This document shows, one piece after another, positions 22,047 to 34,660 of a stretch of 64,000 nucleotides of DNA. The DNA is taken from NCBI GenBank assembly GCA_034769895.1, contig CM068372.1, positions 375,553,258-375,617,257 on the forward strand, written 5' to 3'. Both the position numbers and the translations under genes were made by a program. Position 1 is the stretch's first letter, and each line of letters starts with the position of its first letter. The DNA comes from Magicicada septendecula (Eukaryota > Arthropoda > Insecta > Hemiptera > Cicadidae). Under the pieces are notes generated by a model. That model was not told where the DNA came from and ran no database searches. It was given only the letters and a program-made list of their open reading frames with translations.

Positions 22047-23167
22047 AAGAAAAAAAATTACACGTGGAGGGGGGCAGAAAGTGTTCCTCGAGTGAACAAT
22101 AGTCCACACGTATCACGTTTTACTACTGTTTGAAACAGCTGTCCAGTACGACCTGTGGCATCCGACAGTAAAATGGATACCGGGACAAATTTACCGACTT
22201 AATCTTTGCAGTGTAGATGAAGAAGAAGAAGTAGAGATACTTCTACCGACAAAAGCAATAACGTATTTAAACTGGATTAGCAAAACTCAAGTCGTCTAGG
22301 CCTACTTGATTTATTCTGCTGATTGAATTGTCTATAACAGAGACAAGTTTATTTCATTCAAACATTTGCAGGAACAGTTATCATAATCAACCCTTGTATA
22401 TGTTTATGTGAGCGAGTGAAGCAAAGGAAAAATATTATAACATACATAAAGGCATAATTACAAATATCTTTCTCACAGCGAAGTAAATGGAGTAATTGTA
22501 CATTATTTATGCGGCATAAACATAAGATTTATTATATTATAATGGTGCAACGACAAGGTTACTGCGTCCAGGAAGCAGAAAGGCGACAGACCCGCGGCCT
22601 TCAACTGTCTGCCGTCTCCGCTGCCTGCTAGCGCTACACTTTCGATCCACGACAACAATACCCACAACCAACACTATCGACTATACTATTAATAAAAGCC
22701 CGTACGCATTGACACAGAGATATGCCAAGGTTGCTGCTCCAAACTCATGAGACACAGGTATTACATTCTTGCCAAGGATAATAACACGCGCGGAAATAAA
22801 ATACCTGACAATTCTCGATCTCGCGGAAACCAGACACGTTTATGATGAAATGTTTTCAGTACTTAACTAAGCAAACTTAGCGGTGGCGTTAAATGCCAGG
22901 CGATCGAAACAAATCGATTCGATCGACATTTTATAAAGTCGGAAACGCTGCTGCCTGGTCGTACCAGGAAACAAATCTATTACAACCTCCCCTTCAATTC
23001 ATGTCATACAAGAAAGTACGCGAATTACTTTCTAAAAAACTGCTACACGACTTGTTGATGAATATCGCTGAATATAACTGTGTGCTAATGTAATCCCGGG
23101 TGTATAGACCAAATTTCCAGCAACAACGGGAGATAGAGTAAACAATTTGGAAATAGATGGAAATCTG
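22047..23167. other. Unassigned DNA
   Basis: About 1.1 kb with no supported gene. There is a short GAAGAAGAAG run near 22218-22230 and a more GC-rich patch near 22560-22640 without motif. Confidence 0.4.
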
Positions 23168-23505
23168 GGAGGACAGATGAACAGAAGAAAGTTGTTTTAC
23201 AATAGAAGACCCACGACCGAAGTCCTATCTACAACCCTTGGCCCCCATGGGCGTGGAGTCTATTACCTCAAACACTAAGCGTCCGTCGATGAACTGGTCG
23301 ATGACCCCTGGGAATATGAGCCGTGCAACTCTACTCCCTCCGTGGGGTTCGGAATATCCACTATCTAGCATTTATCAGCTCACAACATTCCACCAGGTAC
23401 ACCCAAATTGGAGCTTCCGTAGCAATGTCACGAGGCCACAACCACAAACCACCTCGAGTCCAACACCAAGCATGGACAAGAGGTTCGGATCAATCCGGTG
23501 GCATT
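23168..23505 (-). repeat. Second copy of the GC-rich repeat
   Basis: Reverse-complement match to about 20490-20800, including the stretch around CCCATGGGGGC and ACTTCGGTCGTGGG. The part with the A/B boxes is missing. It abuts the LINE fragment that starts near 23516. Confidence 0.6.
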
Positions 23506-23515
23506 GCTATGAAAC

Positions 23516-24240
23516 AAAGGTAATGGCATTTCTAGGCAAGGAACCAATAAGAACAAAAATAATAATTAACGATCAATTTGTAGAACAGGTGAGTCATGTT
23601 AACTATTCGGAAATGATACTGACTATGATAAAAATTATGATATTGATGTTAAGTTAGGAACGTTCTAGACGATCTGTGAGACAACCAACCGTATTTTTAG
23701 AAGCAAGGTACGTCGAGATAAATAATTAAAAGTTCACAAAGTTATGGCGGTCCCTGTACTGCCCTATGAATGTGAATTATGGACGACAACCAAGAAACCA
23801 GAAAGTAAAATACAGGCCTAGGAAATGGCGTTCTTAAGAGTAGTTAGAGAAGGTGTTCTAAACTTGACCGTGTAAAGAATGAGACCATAAGAGAAGAATT
23901 TCAAGAGTTTAACTTGAATGAAAGACTAGAAGATTATAACCAACGGTGGAAAGAACGCTTAGATAGATTGTCAGATTCCAGACTGGCAAACAAGTCTCGA
24001 AATACAAATCTATAGGACACAGGTGTGTGGGGAGACCAAGGAAGACATGGCTGGATGATTTTTGAAGGCGGAACAGGGAGCACCCTGCCTATGCCGTGTT
24101 GTGAAGAAGATGATACAGAAAGAAAGTGCCCGTGAAAAGGTACAAAAGAGACCAGAGTGAGGAGAACAAGAGAGAACAGGAACTGTGCGATAACACGTTG
24201 ACCGGTGAGCAGAGGAAAAATAATGAATGAAGCAAACTCT
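23516..24240 (+). pseudogene. RTE-type LINE fragment (sister of 115-1345)
   Basis: Plus-strand pieces read VMAFLGKEPIRTKIIINDQ, FVEQVSHVNYSE, HKVMAVPVLPYECELWTTTK, and EMAFLRVVREG, followed by an RWKERLDRL-like region and a decayed 3' tail. Order and motifs are those of the thumb and C-terminal region of endonuclease-RT LINEs. Several frameshifts and stops are present, and no RT active site is kept in this copy. Confidence 0.68.
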
Positions 24241-24782
24241 TTTATTCATTCGTATACTCGTGAAGTGAGCCTTATGTTTTTACGTCGATAAGAAACGAGA
24301 CAAACTTTCCTTTTTTTTTAACGAAAGGATCGCAATTTGTATCTAGAAACTGTATTTGCTTTTTATTTCGTTTTATCGTGATCTGGTGCTACGTAAACTG
24401 TACGTATTTGTTTGGTGCGTACGCAGAAAATTTACTCTAAATAATGCTGTTTTCTACAGAGTTGTATAATCTGTTGGAAGAACAAAATTAACTGCTCAAA
24501 AATTAGCAATAATGTTGGTTTCTACGACAACGTTCACTTTGGGAAATCAATGTGCCCTGACCACAGAGGAAAGCGTACTATCTGGTCGTTAATTATCTCA
24601 AAAAGAATAAATCATCGAAAGATCGTCAAGATATCGGTGGAGGAAACATTACGCCCGACATTTGCTTGGAGCAAACGAACACAGTTTGAAACATCTACTG
24701 TACAATACAATGGTTGTGCGAAAATCGTTGGACTGTCAAGGACGAAGAAGAGAACAAGAAATTAAAAAGTGAAAAGCGTATG
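24241..24782. other. Unassigned DNA
   Basis: No recognisable gene; leads into the GGA microsatellite. Confidence 0.4.
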
Positions 24783-24903
24783 GGGGGGAGGAGGAGGAGG
24801 AGGAGGAGGAGGAGGAGGAGGAGGAGGAGGAGGAGGAGGAGGAGGAGGAGGAGGAGGAGGAGGAGGAGGAGGAGGAGGAGGAGGAGAAGAAGAAGAAGAA
24901 GAT
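24783..24903. repeat. GGA/GAA microsatellite
   Basis: About 120 bp of nearly pure (GGA)n ending in a few GAA units. Poly-Arg, poly-Gly and poly-Pro frames are artefacts of it. Confidence 0.95.
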
Positions 24904-24916
24904 CGTAACTTTGGGT

Positions 24917-25828
24917 CAGTGGTGTATCTCGAATTTGTCTTGGGGGGGGGGATAAAACTAGCATGAAGGCTGTATCGCCCCCAGGCCAAACGAGAACTTC
25001 ACGATTATCCGCATATAATCGTATAAATACATTTTATGAGATTTTATACATTTCTTTGTGTCAAGTTCTTGAGTAAAATAACGTTAAGTACAAGGATTGA
25101 AAAAAATATGGAAAAGCGCTGATTTCAAAATATTCTACCTTGATTAATTGTTATTCTAATTAAAAGTAATAAATTTCAAGTCATTAGAATTTGAGTCTAT
25201 CTCACTTTAACTCTAAATCTGTATTCATAATAAATTTTGTGAAAATGAATCTTGCTGAAGGTATTTGAAAAACTCGGTTTTATTACACCTTTGCATTTAA
25301 GGCTGCTGTCCCAAGACGTTTTAAGCAACTTGTTAAGGTACGCTATTTTTTATGTAAAATCCTGCAATAAAATTGTCCAATTTTCCGAATTTAATCCGAG
25401 AATGAAATCCAAGAAACTGCTAGTTACGGTACCTGTGCAAAGACCAGTGTTCAATCCACAGAGATATCAGACTAGAGGAGTCATGACATCGACAACCCTG
25501 TAAAGGGAAGTGTCTGGACGACAAAAATAAAGGTAGATTAACAGGCTCTGCTTCGTTTTCTGACGCAATACGTAATTGTTTTTTTAAGGCAACAAATGCG
25601 TACGTTATTTATCAAATGTTTAGCGATTGTCATTAATTAAAAACTTAATTTTAGTAATTTACAAATATTGTTAATTCCTTTTATTTCTACAGTTATTTAC
25701 AATCCTTATGTTAACACACGCAACTGGTTTAGAAAGAGTTGTTATAACGTTAAGTTATCATGGAATTTTATTGAAATTTTTACTAGACCCGGGGGTGGAG
25801 TGCCCCCCCCCCCCAGTTACGTCACTGC
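24917..25828. mobile_element. hAT-like MITE, CAGTGGCGTA type
   Basis: Left end CAGTGGTGTATCTCGAA followed by a G run. Right end is a C run then CAGTTACGTCACTG. About 590 bp from the left end are shared, inverted, with 62327-62979. Terminal motif and G/C run fit non-autonomous hAT-like elements. The 8-base flanks (CTTTGGGT and CCGGTTAC) do not match, so the target duplication is lost or the ends belong to different copies. Confidence 0.5.
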
Positions 25829-26690
25829 CGGTTACAGTATTCAAATCCGTTAAGCGCACAAGATAAAGAAGAAAAAAGACTAAATTATAATATAAATTTA
25901 CAAAACAATATACTCAACAATGTTTACAGAAAGAACAATTAGAAAATAAATTTAGACAAAATTCTGCAAAGATAAATAAAAAAAGCGTTAAACTGGTATT
26001 TTATACTTAATTGCTTTATTTTTCAGTATTACAAATAAATATATTGCAATAGCTAATCTGTTGCATGAACTCGACTATCATAGAATTGTTGAGTGCGAAT
26101 TATTTTGCTATTATCTGTAAAACTGTGAACAAACAAAGGAAGCCTACCTGGGATCAGAGAAGGGTTGCTGCTGGCAGGTGAATGTCTTGCTCACTACTGG
26201 GAACTACAAGGTCGAACAAAGGACAAAAGGGGAGGAGGGTGACTGTGTCTATAAAGTGACAATGCCATCGTGCCTAGTTATGGAATTACAGGGGACAAGG
26301 TGGGGTTTTTGTATTGATTTCTGGTTTGTGGTGGGCAACGCCAACGATTTCGCGACATGAATGTCAACAGATCTACAGAAACGTGTTGTGCGTTCACGGT
26401 TAACAACACGCTGGCTGATAAGGCAACACGACCGACTAATTAATAGTCAACATTTTACTGGAACGGTCTTATGTGTCGCATACTTTGATTGTTTACATAT
26501 CATACCTTTAAGTCAAGAAACATTCATAGCAGACAAAATGCACATATCCAAAGCTATTACCATCGATCGATGGCTATTACAGTAAAGCTTCATTTATACG
26601 TTTTTCAGGGGACTTCGAAGAAAAAACGTATGAGTGTGAAAAACGTATAAGCGAAATAGAACACAAATAGTACAATTAAATGATATAGTA
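25829..26690. other. Unassigned AT-rich DNA
   Basis: No gene supported. ACGTATAA-type motifs repeat in both orientations near 26595-26660 and might be remnants of the terminal repeat of the adjacent pogo-type fragment. Confidence 0.35.
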
Positions 26691-26769
26691 CTAAATAGAA
26701 ATAACGTATAATTTACAATTTGGAATAATACAGTAGGTATTTATACAACTTAACGTATATATAGAGAGA

Positions 26770-27130
26770 AACACACAGATATAATTAATCATTTCCCATA
26801 AAAGTCCGTTGTCTTCCCTTTGTTTTGTCTTTTCCGCGGCTATAGAATAAACTGTGCCCTCAAATCTTGACAACTGCGTCATAATTTCGTCGGATACATT
26901 ACGGCGGGTTACAAAGTATTTAATTGTCTCCAGGGCATTGACTACATCACTAAAACACACGGGGGTCTGCGTTGCTTCTTCATCACTATCATTCCTGCTG
27001 AATTACATCACCGATCTCCGATATGGTCATGGCTTCCGCGGTAACAACACTTTCGTCAATGTTGACGTAGTCGTCAAACGACGCATGGCCTTCCAGTTTG
27101 CCCCATTCCACATCATCAACGGCAACATCA
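26770..27130 (-). pseudogene. Tigger/pogo (CENP-B-type) transposase C-terminus
   Basis: Minus-strand frames encode the tail of a CENPB-like transposase: WGKLEGHASFDDYVNIDESV, then MTISEIGDVIQ, an acidic SDEEATQTPV stretch, and VCFSDVVNALETIKYFVTRR. The acidic linker followed by an 'ALETIKYF' helix is typical of Tigger-derived proteins. The DDE catalytic core and DNA-binding domains are absent. At least one frameshift separates the two parts. Confidence 0.6.
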
Positions 27131-27542
27131 CAGATTTCCCGTACAGTAGGACATTACCCGTGTACCCGTGATTTCCCGTGTAGTTTTCATTACTACAGGT
27201 TTCGCCATTCCCGAATCCGGTTGTACATGACTCAGCCTGCGCGATAGCAGCGAAACCAAACTGTCATACAGTATGGACATGAACTCAAAGTAAACTGGAA
27301 CACTTGGAGATGTGTAAGAGGAACTTCTGATGCCCCGCACATACAGAAACGGGGAGATAAGGGTACCAGATATCACTTCAACTAAATGTAACTTCTTTAA
27401 AAGATGGCTGTAGACATATGAATTTGAATCTAAACGACGGACTTTTGTCAATACAGAAAAATTGTAAATGCAAAGTGCGGCCTCCCGAACAATCGGCAGC
27501 CGTGTTCAGGCTAATTGTAAACTAATACATGTAAAGAAATAA
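27131..27542. other. Unassigned DNA
   Basis: A minus-strand frame of 107 codons at 27128-27451 has no recognisable motif. It may be decayed transposon sequence. Confidence 0.35.
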
Positions 27543-28115
27543 TTAATACTCTGTCAACGAGTGATACAGAGTCAACAAAATAATAATACCAGAAAGTTGA
27601 TACAATATATAACCAAAAGATAAAATAATACAAATGAATACTTCATGAAAAAACCCACAATACTCACAAAACACAAGCACAACCCCAACATTTTCACACC
27701 AACATGGTCGCAGAGTTTTGTTGATAGAGGAGACCAAGCCCCTGTACCGCCATAGGAGGAGTATGTATATAGTACGGATTTCTACAGCTAAGGCCGAATA
27801 TCCATTCCTATCTTTCACATCCCTCGTCGTAGCACATATCCTCATGCAAATGCCTCGTCGCCACGATATGATCAATCTTGATTCTTGGTTCCCTTTTCAT
27901 TCTTTCCCGGGGAACCTATTACAGTATTCTGCGTGTCCAGACCAAACAACCTGTGTCCGTTCTGTTCTCTCCGCTTACACTTACCTCTCCTTTCGTCAAT
28001 CTCTAAGTACTTCGTTACTTACAATTTTCCAATCTGGATTTCCTACAGCTTCGTCCTAAAGAAGCCAATTCCTGCTACTAAAAGTTTGTTTCGATTCCTG
28101 CCACTGATACTCACA
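27543..28115 (-). pseudogene. Endonuclease-RT LINE 3' tail, decayed
   Basis: Minus-strand pieces: a VVWSGHAEYCNRFPGK segment (the 'WYGHV.RM..R.P' motif), then ISWRRGICMRICATTRDVKDRN. This mirrors the 'GRPRxxWRDGI....DRNxWR' end of RTE-like proteins. Shares blocks with 37275-37700, such as CATCTTGATTCTTGGTTCCC-like sequence. Confidence 0.5.
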
Positions 28116-29715
28116 CTTTGATATAACACAATGTACGATATATTTGATCGGCACTCATTAAACGACTAAGTGGTTAACAACTAGGCAAGACGATAACACG
28201 TCTTGTACTTTGTCACTGTCATTTTAATGTTCAATTCATCACTGGCATCATTCGTTGCCGACGGCGTATCAAGGGCGGAGGTGAGACAATAGTGGGTTTA
28301 GGGCAACCTCTTCTGACGCTACATGCGCATGAAATTACCTCTAAAGGCGGACGAACCGTCGATGAATAAAAACAGCCGAAAGCCGTAGAAAACCACCGCA
28401 CTAAAGATCGTAAGCCATCCTGAAGATCTGCGGTTAGTTCAGGTTATGACTTCCTCCTGGGTAAAATGAGTACACGTATAAACATTTTAATTTAATGATG
28501 TATCTAGAACAGAAACTACACATCTAACATATGCAGCAATTTGTGTGTGAGCGCGAGCGCGGGCGCGCATATAACATTACAAAAATAATTACTTTGTTAT
28601 ACAAGTGTTAACATTGAAATTGCTGACGTGATTTGCACAGTCCTGCGTTCTCAATCATCAGAGTCTCGATACATTAACTATTAGTCTATTTGAATTTAAA
28701 ATTATTCTGTTATCGTTGAATTTCAGATTATTACCGTTATTATAACTTTAAAACGTATTTCGAAATGTAGACTAACATAGTAACGGAAGTTTATGCATAG
28801 AAGGATTTCTTGTTAAACAACACGTTTTGGAGCAAATTAGCGATATTAATTACATATTTGAGTTGTCACCTATTCATGTATATATTTCAGAGATCTATGG
28901 GAATCATTCACAGGAAAAGTAAAGAAAGACGCTGTTATTAGGCCTAATTTTTACAAATCTGTGTCCGCGCCGATGTTACTCGGTACAGATTGTGAGACTT
29001 GGTTAATCATTTGAGGTCGGCGCCAACGAATTGAAACAACAGAGAAGCGTTTTTAGCAGTAGCGTTGAGGAGTGATGGTGTTCTTAATTCAGTAGAAAGA
29101 TGTGTAGGAAAGGTAGAGATATGTAAGGAATAATTTGATAAAATTAGTTGTGATAGGATTCGCACGATTATCTGAAGCTTGTGGTCGAGGAAGAGGTGGA
29201 GCGACCAGCTGTTGCATCGTCTGAACTACGAATATGGGGGAAAGAGTAATCCACATAGTTGATGATGATGATGACGGGGTCTGTATCAACAGAGATAAAC
29301 AGATCTCACGGAGGAATTTACTCATTTAATACTCTGAATAATGTTGAGGTGAGCACAGATTGAACGCAATATGTGTGTCAGACGTGTATAACTTTAAAAT
29401 TTCCAGACCTAAAATAGAAATAATGACTTTCCTGGGGAAATCCTCCTCCGAACATAAATTACGTGATACATTAAGTAATCTAGTTTGGGTTATTGGAAGT
29501 CTGTATGGAGACCAATCGTACAAAATGAATGGTGAAGTTAGACCGCATAGAAAAAATAGCTTATAAATGTGAAGTTTTATCGGACAGTTCAAGAGAACAT
29601 AAGCTTGTTAGAACATTTGCAAAGGAGACGAACACATATTTCGGGAGTGAATGCACAAAGAGAATAACCGATGGAAACAGAAGGAAACCATTACAGAGTA
29701 AAGGCTCTTTTGGAA
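28116..29715. other. Unassigned DNA
   Basis: About 1.6 kb without a recognisable gene. A GC-alternating stretch (GCGCGAGCGCGGGCGCGC) is at 28549-28566 and a GATGATGATGATGA run near 29261-29274. Confidence 0.4.
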
Positions 29716-30436
29716 TATACAGGACGATTCAAAACTGCACGGCAATCTCTCGGAACCTGATTCTGTAGCTAAAAATAAGAAAAAACTTCATATAAACCAA
29801 GAAGACCGCACCACACATTAAATGAAAAAGTATGTTGGTCATGTCTTGAGGGCAGTCTCGTGGGTTTTCGTCTGCCAAAGTGTAGGTGTTTCGAAAGTTT
29901 ACAATGCCATTCTTGTAAATTGTAACACTTTTCTGGCTCATTTTGGCCTGTTTTGTTATTAATTAAAGTCAACTTTCTAAAATTTGTACTTACTTTTAAT
30001 AGACACTACACACATCCGTTTTTTCATAATTAGATTCTCTACAAAGTTAGTTAGAAATTTTTATTTGTTTATTAGCAAATTAACGAAGTTATTTTATCTC
30101 AAATCTAAAAATGTGTGTTTTTCGACTCCAATTTTTGTTTGTTTTACCAAGTTTTTCTTAAAAACTAATTAAGATAGAGGTCTGAGACCTCTTCTATTCA
30201 ATTTTTCAGATCAAAAACTATAAGAAACCTCCAAATTTACCCTTCTCTTTATACCCCAAGAATGTCAGTATGGCGTCATTTTACCGTGGGAGCACAAATC
30301 AGGGGGAACTGGTTCGCGAGCCGTAACTCGCTAACGAACCGTTTTCGGACCTATGTTTATATGAACTTTTTTTCTTATTTTTAGCTACAGCATCAGGTTC
30401 CGAGAGATTGCCGTGCAATTTTGAATCACCCTATAT
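29716..30436 (-). mobile_element. Mariner-like deletion derivative with about 75-bp inverted repeats
   Basis: Inverted arms 29716-29793 and 30356-30436 match closely (ATTCAAAATTGCACGGCAAT-type core, then CTCTCGGAACCTGAT). Just inside the left arm, minus-strand frames carry NGIVNFRNTYTLADENPR and FHLMCGAVFLV. These correspond to the 'N.H.ENP...FSVNVWCGI' region of arthropod Tc1/mariner-superfamily transposases. Only this piece of the transposase remains, between the first and second catalytic Asp, so the element is non-autonomous. Confidence 0.65.
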
Positions 30437-31869
30437 AGATATAGAGGAGGGTTTCTGGGAGGTTGAAACCTACCGAAGTTTGAGTCACAGCTAAAAGACC
30501 ATAATATCGTGTCGGCTCAAGTATTTAAAGATACAAAGCAAGGTTCTGGAGGTTGAAACCTCTCGAAATTTCCCACTTAGCTAAAAACCGTAATGTTATA
30601 TCCTTATAAGGCAGGTCTAAATGTTAAACGATAATAATGGCTTCAGAAATGTTGTTAGGACGATAATGTTTATCCCCTTCATTATTTTGGTGAATCCCTG
30701 TCTACTGAAATTAAATTCTGCAGCCCGTGTAAAGACACGGATTGTGACTGATACCGTGCGTTGAAGAAGAAGGCTGAAGATGGAGAAGCGGGACAACAGC
30801 TTGACAATCAGCTTAATTCAAGATAGAATATGATCGTTCCAAACTTAAAGTGGGAATATCCTTAGAAACAGTAATGTGAGCGAATAACTTGAGATATTGT
30901 CTGTAATAGACAGGATAAGTGGTAACACACCAATTTTGGAATCTAATATGAAACTCATGACGGACATTAAGTATATCTGAACAAGTTCTGAGCGCTAAAA
31001 ACCGTCTGGTCAGAGGGATCGTGACTGTCCACGGGAACGATGCCCCGATACTGTACGAAACCGAAATGGCTGAAGTCCAGTCCGTGAATTGAAGAGAAGA
31101 TGAAAAATATGATAAAACTAGCTTACGCACTAGACCGTACCGTGTGTGATTCAGGCAGTACCGATGTGTCTTCACACGTTGTTCGAAAGTAAATCCGGCT
31201 CTGGTTGAAGTAAACGGATTCGACCCAAGTTGCATGAATCGACAAAGCAGAAACCATTACATTCGTGTATAAAAATAAGAAAAACATTTACATTCTGACA
31301 CGATGCTATACAATTTAAATGCCGTCGATCTAAATACGGCTCTGGTATGAATTATGCAACGCGGTGTCTGTGCCGAACGTCGGACACCTTCGCACCGTTA
31401 TTGTTTTACGAGGCGCGCCTTGCTTTCGATCCCTGCAATGTGTTTTCTTTTATGAACATAGAAGGCAGTGCCGTTGCACCTTAATTCGGTTTCCGACATT
31501 TTGTCACGCCTATCTCGGATCCACGACCCACACTGAGCGTTGGGTACAATAAATACGATTACTGACGATCTGAAAACAGTTTTTGAAGAAATAAGTATTT
31601 TGATCACAATCCAGTCAGTTGCTTTAAGGCCGGATATAGTAGATTGCGTTGATGTTCAACCTCGAGAGTAATAAGGTTGGTTATTTATAGCGTCATTCTG
31701 GCTGGTTTATTACCTTGATATAGGGAATGTTGGAGGGATGTAGCAGTAGGGAAAGACCAAGCAAGGGTATACGGGCAACATCAAAGAAAGACAGAAAATA
31801 CAAGGAAGAAAAGAGATTAGCTCGTAAGCAGTTGCAGGACCGCCTGTGGTTTGACGGGATGTAGAGAAG
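30437..31869. other. Unassigned DNA
   Basis: No gene supported. A repeated motif (GGTTTCTGGGAGGTTGAAACC and GGTTCTGGAGGTTGAAACC-like) occurs twice at about 30449-30470 and 30541-30560. Its origin is unknown. Confidence 0.35.
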
Positions 31870-32505
31870 AAGAGTGATTTATTAAGTAAGTTTGGAGAAT
31901 ATTCTAACCATTAATAGTGTTCCAAAGATTGTAATTGATAATAGTGTTTTGGAGCAGTTATCACATTTTAATTATTTGGTATGTGACATCTTATATGAAG
32001 GACAACGATATCGAGAGAAAGTTAAATAAATTTAGTTATACCTGTAGAACAATAAGACGACTATTGAAGAATAAAACGCAGAGGGAGACAAAGCTGAAGT
32101 TCTACAAGGTCGTGGCTGTGCCGACTTTAATGTATGGATGTGAAACACGGACTCTCCTGTAAAAAGATATTTAAAAATTACAGGCCTCTGAAATTAAATT
32201 TTTAAGAGCAGTTAAGGGATGCAGTTTGAGACATCATCTACGTAACGACGACATAAGGAAAGACCTGAAGTAACAGTCGGTTTTGGAGAGAATAAAGGAA
32301 TACAGGCAGAATTGGAAGTCCCATGTAGAACGCACGGTAGACACGCGTATTCCTAAACATAGGCCAGTGGGGACGAGAGGTCGTGGAAGACCCTGGAAAA
32401 AATGGTCAGAGACTGTGAAGTCGGAACGGGCCATAGCCCAAGCCACGTAGTGAAGAAGAAGGAGGAGGAGGAGCAGCAGCAGCCGAAGAAGAAGAAGAAG
32501 AAGTC
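31870..32505 (+). pseudogene. RTE-type LINE 3' part with GAA/GGA tail
   Basis: Plus strand: an IDNSVLEQLSHFNYLVCDI-like segment, then RTIRRLLKNKTQRETKLKFY, KVVAVPTLMYGCETRTLL and a stop. Later frames give EIKFLRAVKG and RGRGRPWKKWSETV. It ends in a mixed GAA/GGA/GCA run at 32450-32505. It is related to the SDNKSIEQ group (2119-2865). Stops and shifts make it non-functional. Confidence 0.7.
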
Positions 32506-34560
32506 TGGAGAACATTCACTGGGATAATATACTCCGCAAAACATGATTTACGTTAATAAATACGTAAGCAATATTTAAGTTAGTCTTATAATGGCCCAAT
32601 TGTGTTAAAAAAGCATAAAGAAACGGAAACAGAAAAAAAGTTATAAACGCACAAATGATAAGACAAGACGGAAACAAATCACGAAGCAATCAAAGCTAAA
32701 GAGGAAGGGCAACGAAAAAACAAACAAACAAAAAACGGTACTGACAAAACATATGACGAAACAAGGAGAACTGGGTGTTAAGTGCATGACGATGCGGAAA
32801 CATGGCCGGGTGTATTTATAGAACAGTTACAGATGTATGTGCACTCACACAATGGCGAGTTCCAATGTTACTACTCTGATATTAAAAACACATTAACTTC
32901 TCCTTCCTAGGTAAACAAGTAATAATATATTTTTAATGGTACGAGCGACGGACGGCAAACTATTCACCAAGTTGTATCCCACCCCTGCCTCCCCATCCGT
33001 ATCAGAGCGTAATCTACCGGTCGGAGTAAAGATAAAATATAATACAAATGTATGTGCGGAAACGCTTTTTACAGAAGTGGAAACTATAGGTACTTCAGGA
33101 TAAAAAAATTGAGATCCGTCTGCGGTATGATATTGGAGTAATGCTTAACGTCCAATAATGTTGGAACGTAACAAGCATCTCTTCTGCGGGAATGGTACAA
33201 ATGACGGTTACGATGGGCAGCAGCCTCGTCTCTCTCGTTCCCATGATGCGCTATTTAGAAGGTTAAATTTTGAAACGATTCGTTTTCGTCAATCTCAAGA
33301 AGTTTGTACATTAATTAAAGGCGGCAACAATTAAAACCAATCAACTATCGCGAAAGAGGAAATGGGAGGGGGATAGTTAGTTTTCAGTTGGAGCAGGTGT
33401 TGTTATTATAATTACTAATGTTATTATTTGATTCATAATTATTTGCAACAATATAACTGTACGATATTGAGCAAATAAATTTAGGGTATGTCCTATATTT
33501 AAAAAAAAACTTCAGTGTATCAAAATGAACTGTGTCAAATCTAATCACGCGTCACGGCTCTGTAACCAGACAAAAATGCTTTGGAACCACAATTCCGCAT
33601 ACCCTAAATTTATATTCGGCTGTATCACGTGGCATAGAAAAACAACCGACACAAGTTTAATACCTAAAACGTTGCAGTATTATAGAAATAAGAAAACATC
33701 TCTTTTTAACGAACAACTGAGATTGAAAAAGTGTTTATGTCCAAAATATACTGAACAAAGCTTGTTTTTTTATAGAAAAGAAGATAAATACTAGCGTTAT
33801 TCATTCGCTTCTCTTAAGGTACTTATAAAACAAGGTTTTTAAACACAAGTTAACACCTCTTCCCAGAGGTAACTGAAAAACGGAATAACAACAAATTGCA
33901 TTATGTAAATAATCGAATCAGATCTACGTAAGATTGTGCAGAGGTCGCGGGAACGTGCACGCATAGTTTACTTGTAGCGATAAGCGATAAGAACGCGTAG
34001 TAGGCTATAAGAAGCGACCACATTCCTTTTAAAAACAATATTACGTCCAATTCCGACCAATTATGTAACGGCCAGTTAGTCGGAGACGATGAAGGGCATA
34101 TCTATGCATCATCTAAATAGTTTGTCCGTTGGGGGGAACCGAGTCTCCGAAACATTTGTCCGTAACGGCCATCTCGATCTGAGTTACGCATGACTCATTC
34201 GCATCCACTATATTAAACACTCTCTCACGCTCCCCCCTCTCTCTCTCGCTCGCTCTCTCTCTCTCAAAACGTTTAAATGAGGAGATTAAAAACCGTTATC
34301 GTTGTTTTGACACAGATTTTAATATACTGTATTTAAAAATTATTTTAAACGCTCTCGATGAGAAAGAATGTTAAGTAGTGATCACGTGTACATGTCTACG
34401 GATTTCGATCCGACGACATCTCAACATCTGTGTACGACTGCAACACATTCTTACAGTTCGATGACGTAGACGACCCGCATGAGTTTAATTATAGATTTAT
34501 CTAGATGCAGTTGTAGTGTGTTTTCTACAATAGTTAACTGGAGTTCGTCAAATCAGCTCG
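32506..34560. other. Unassigned AT-rich DNA
   Basis: About 2 kb without recognisable genes. It holds a 15-base perfect inverted pair at 33476-33490 and 33598-33612 (TAAATTTAGGGTATG), and a CT-rich run at 34230-34265. Confidence 0.4.
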
Positions 34561-34567
34561 TTAACTG

Positions 34568-34660
34568 TGCGCGAGCCGACACAGTGGTAACGTTCGAGAC
34601 TCACAATCTCAACGGCTGTGGTGAGTTCATGGATCGAATCAAGGTCACGATTCGGTCCGT
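34568..34660 (+). repeat. tRNA-derived SINE head, probable
   Basis: GACACAGTGG (34578-34587) resembles an A box and GGATCGAATC (34631-34640) a B box, at the spacing of a tRNA gene. The intervening stretch GACTCACAATCTCAACGGC looks like a decayed anticodon arm. A full cloverleaf is not apparent, so a SINE is likelier than a tRNA gene. Confidence 0.4.

Noticed and set aside
24695..24989. Poly-Leu, poly-Arg, poly-Pro and poly-Gly proteins
   Set aside because: Four frames across the same GGA array; no unique sequence supports any of them.
27128..27451. 107-codon protein
   Set aside because: No recognisable motif. It overlaps the decayed pogo-type region in another frame, so it is likely chance.
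30766..30795. Hammerhead at CTGAAGA near 30.8 kb
   Set aside because: CTGAAGATGG is present, but the following bases lack a paired stem and GAAA.
32866..33173. Second gypsy-type solo LTR (TGTTAC to GTAACA)
   Set aside because: Flanks CCAA and AGCA do not form a target duplication, and no promoter-like elements are present.
34568..34660. Functional tRNA gene
   Set aside because: A- and B-box-like strings are present, but no complete cloverleaf or acceptor stem could be drawn. A SINE is more likely.
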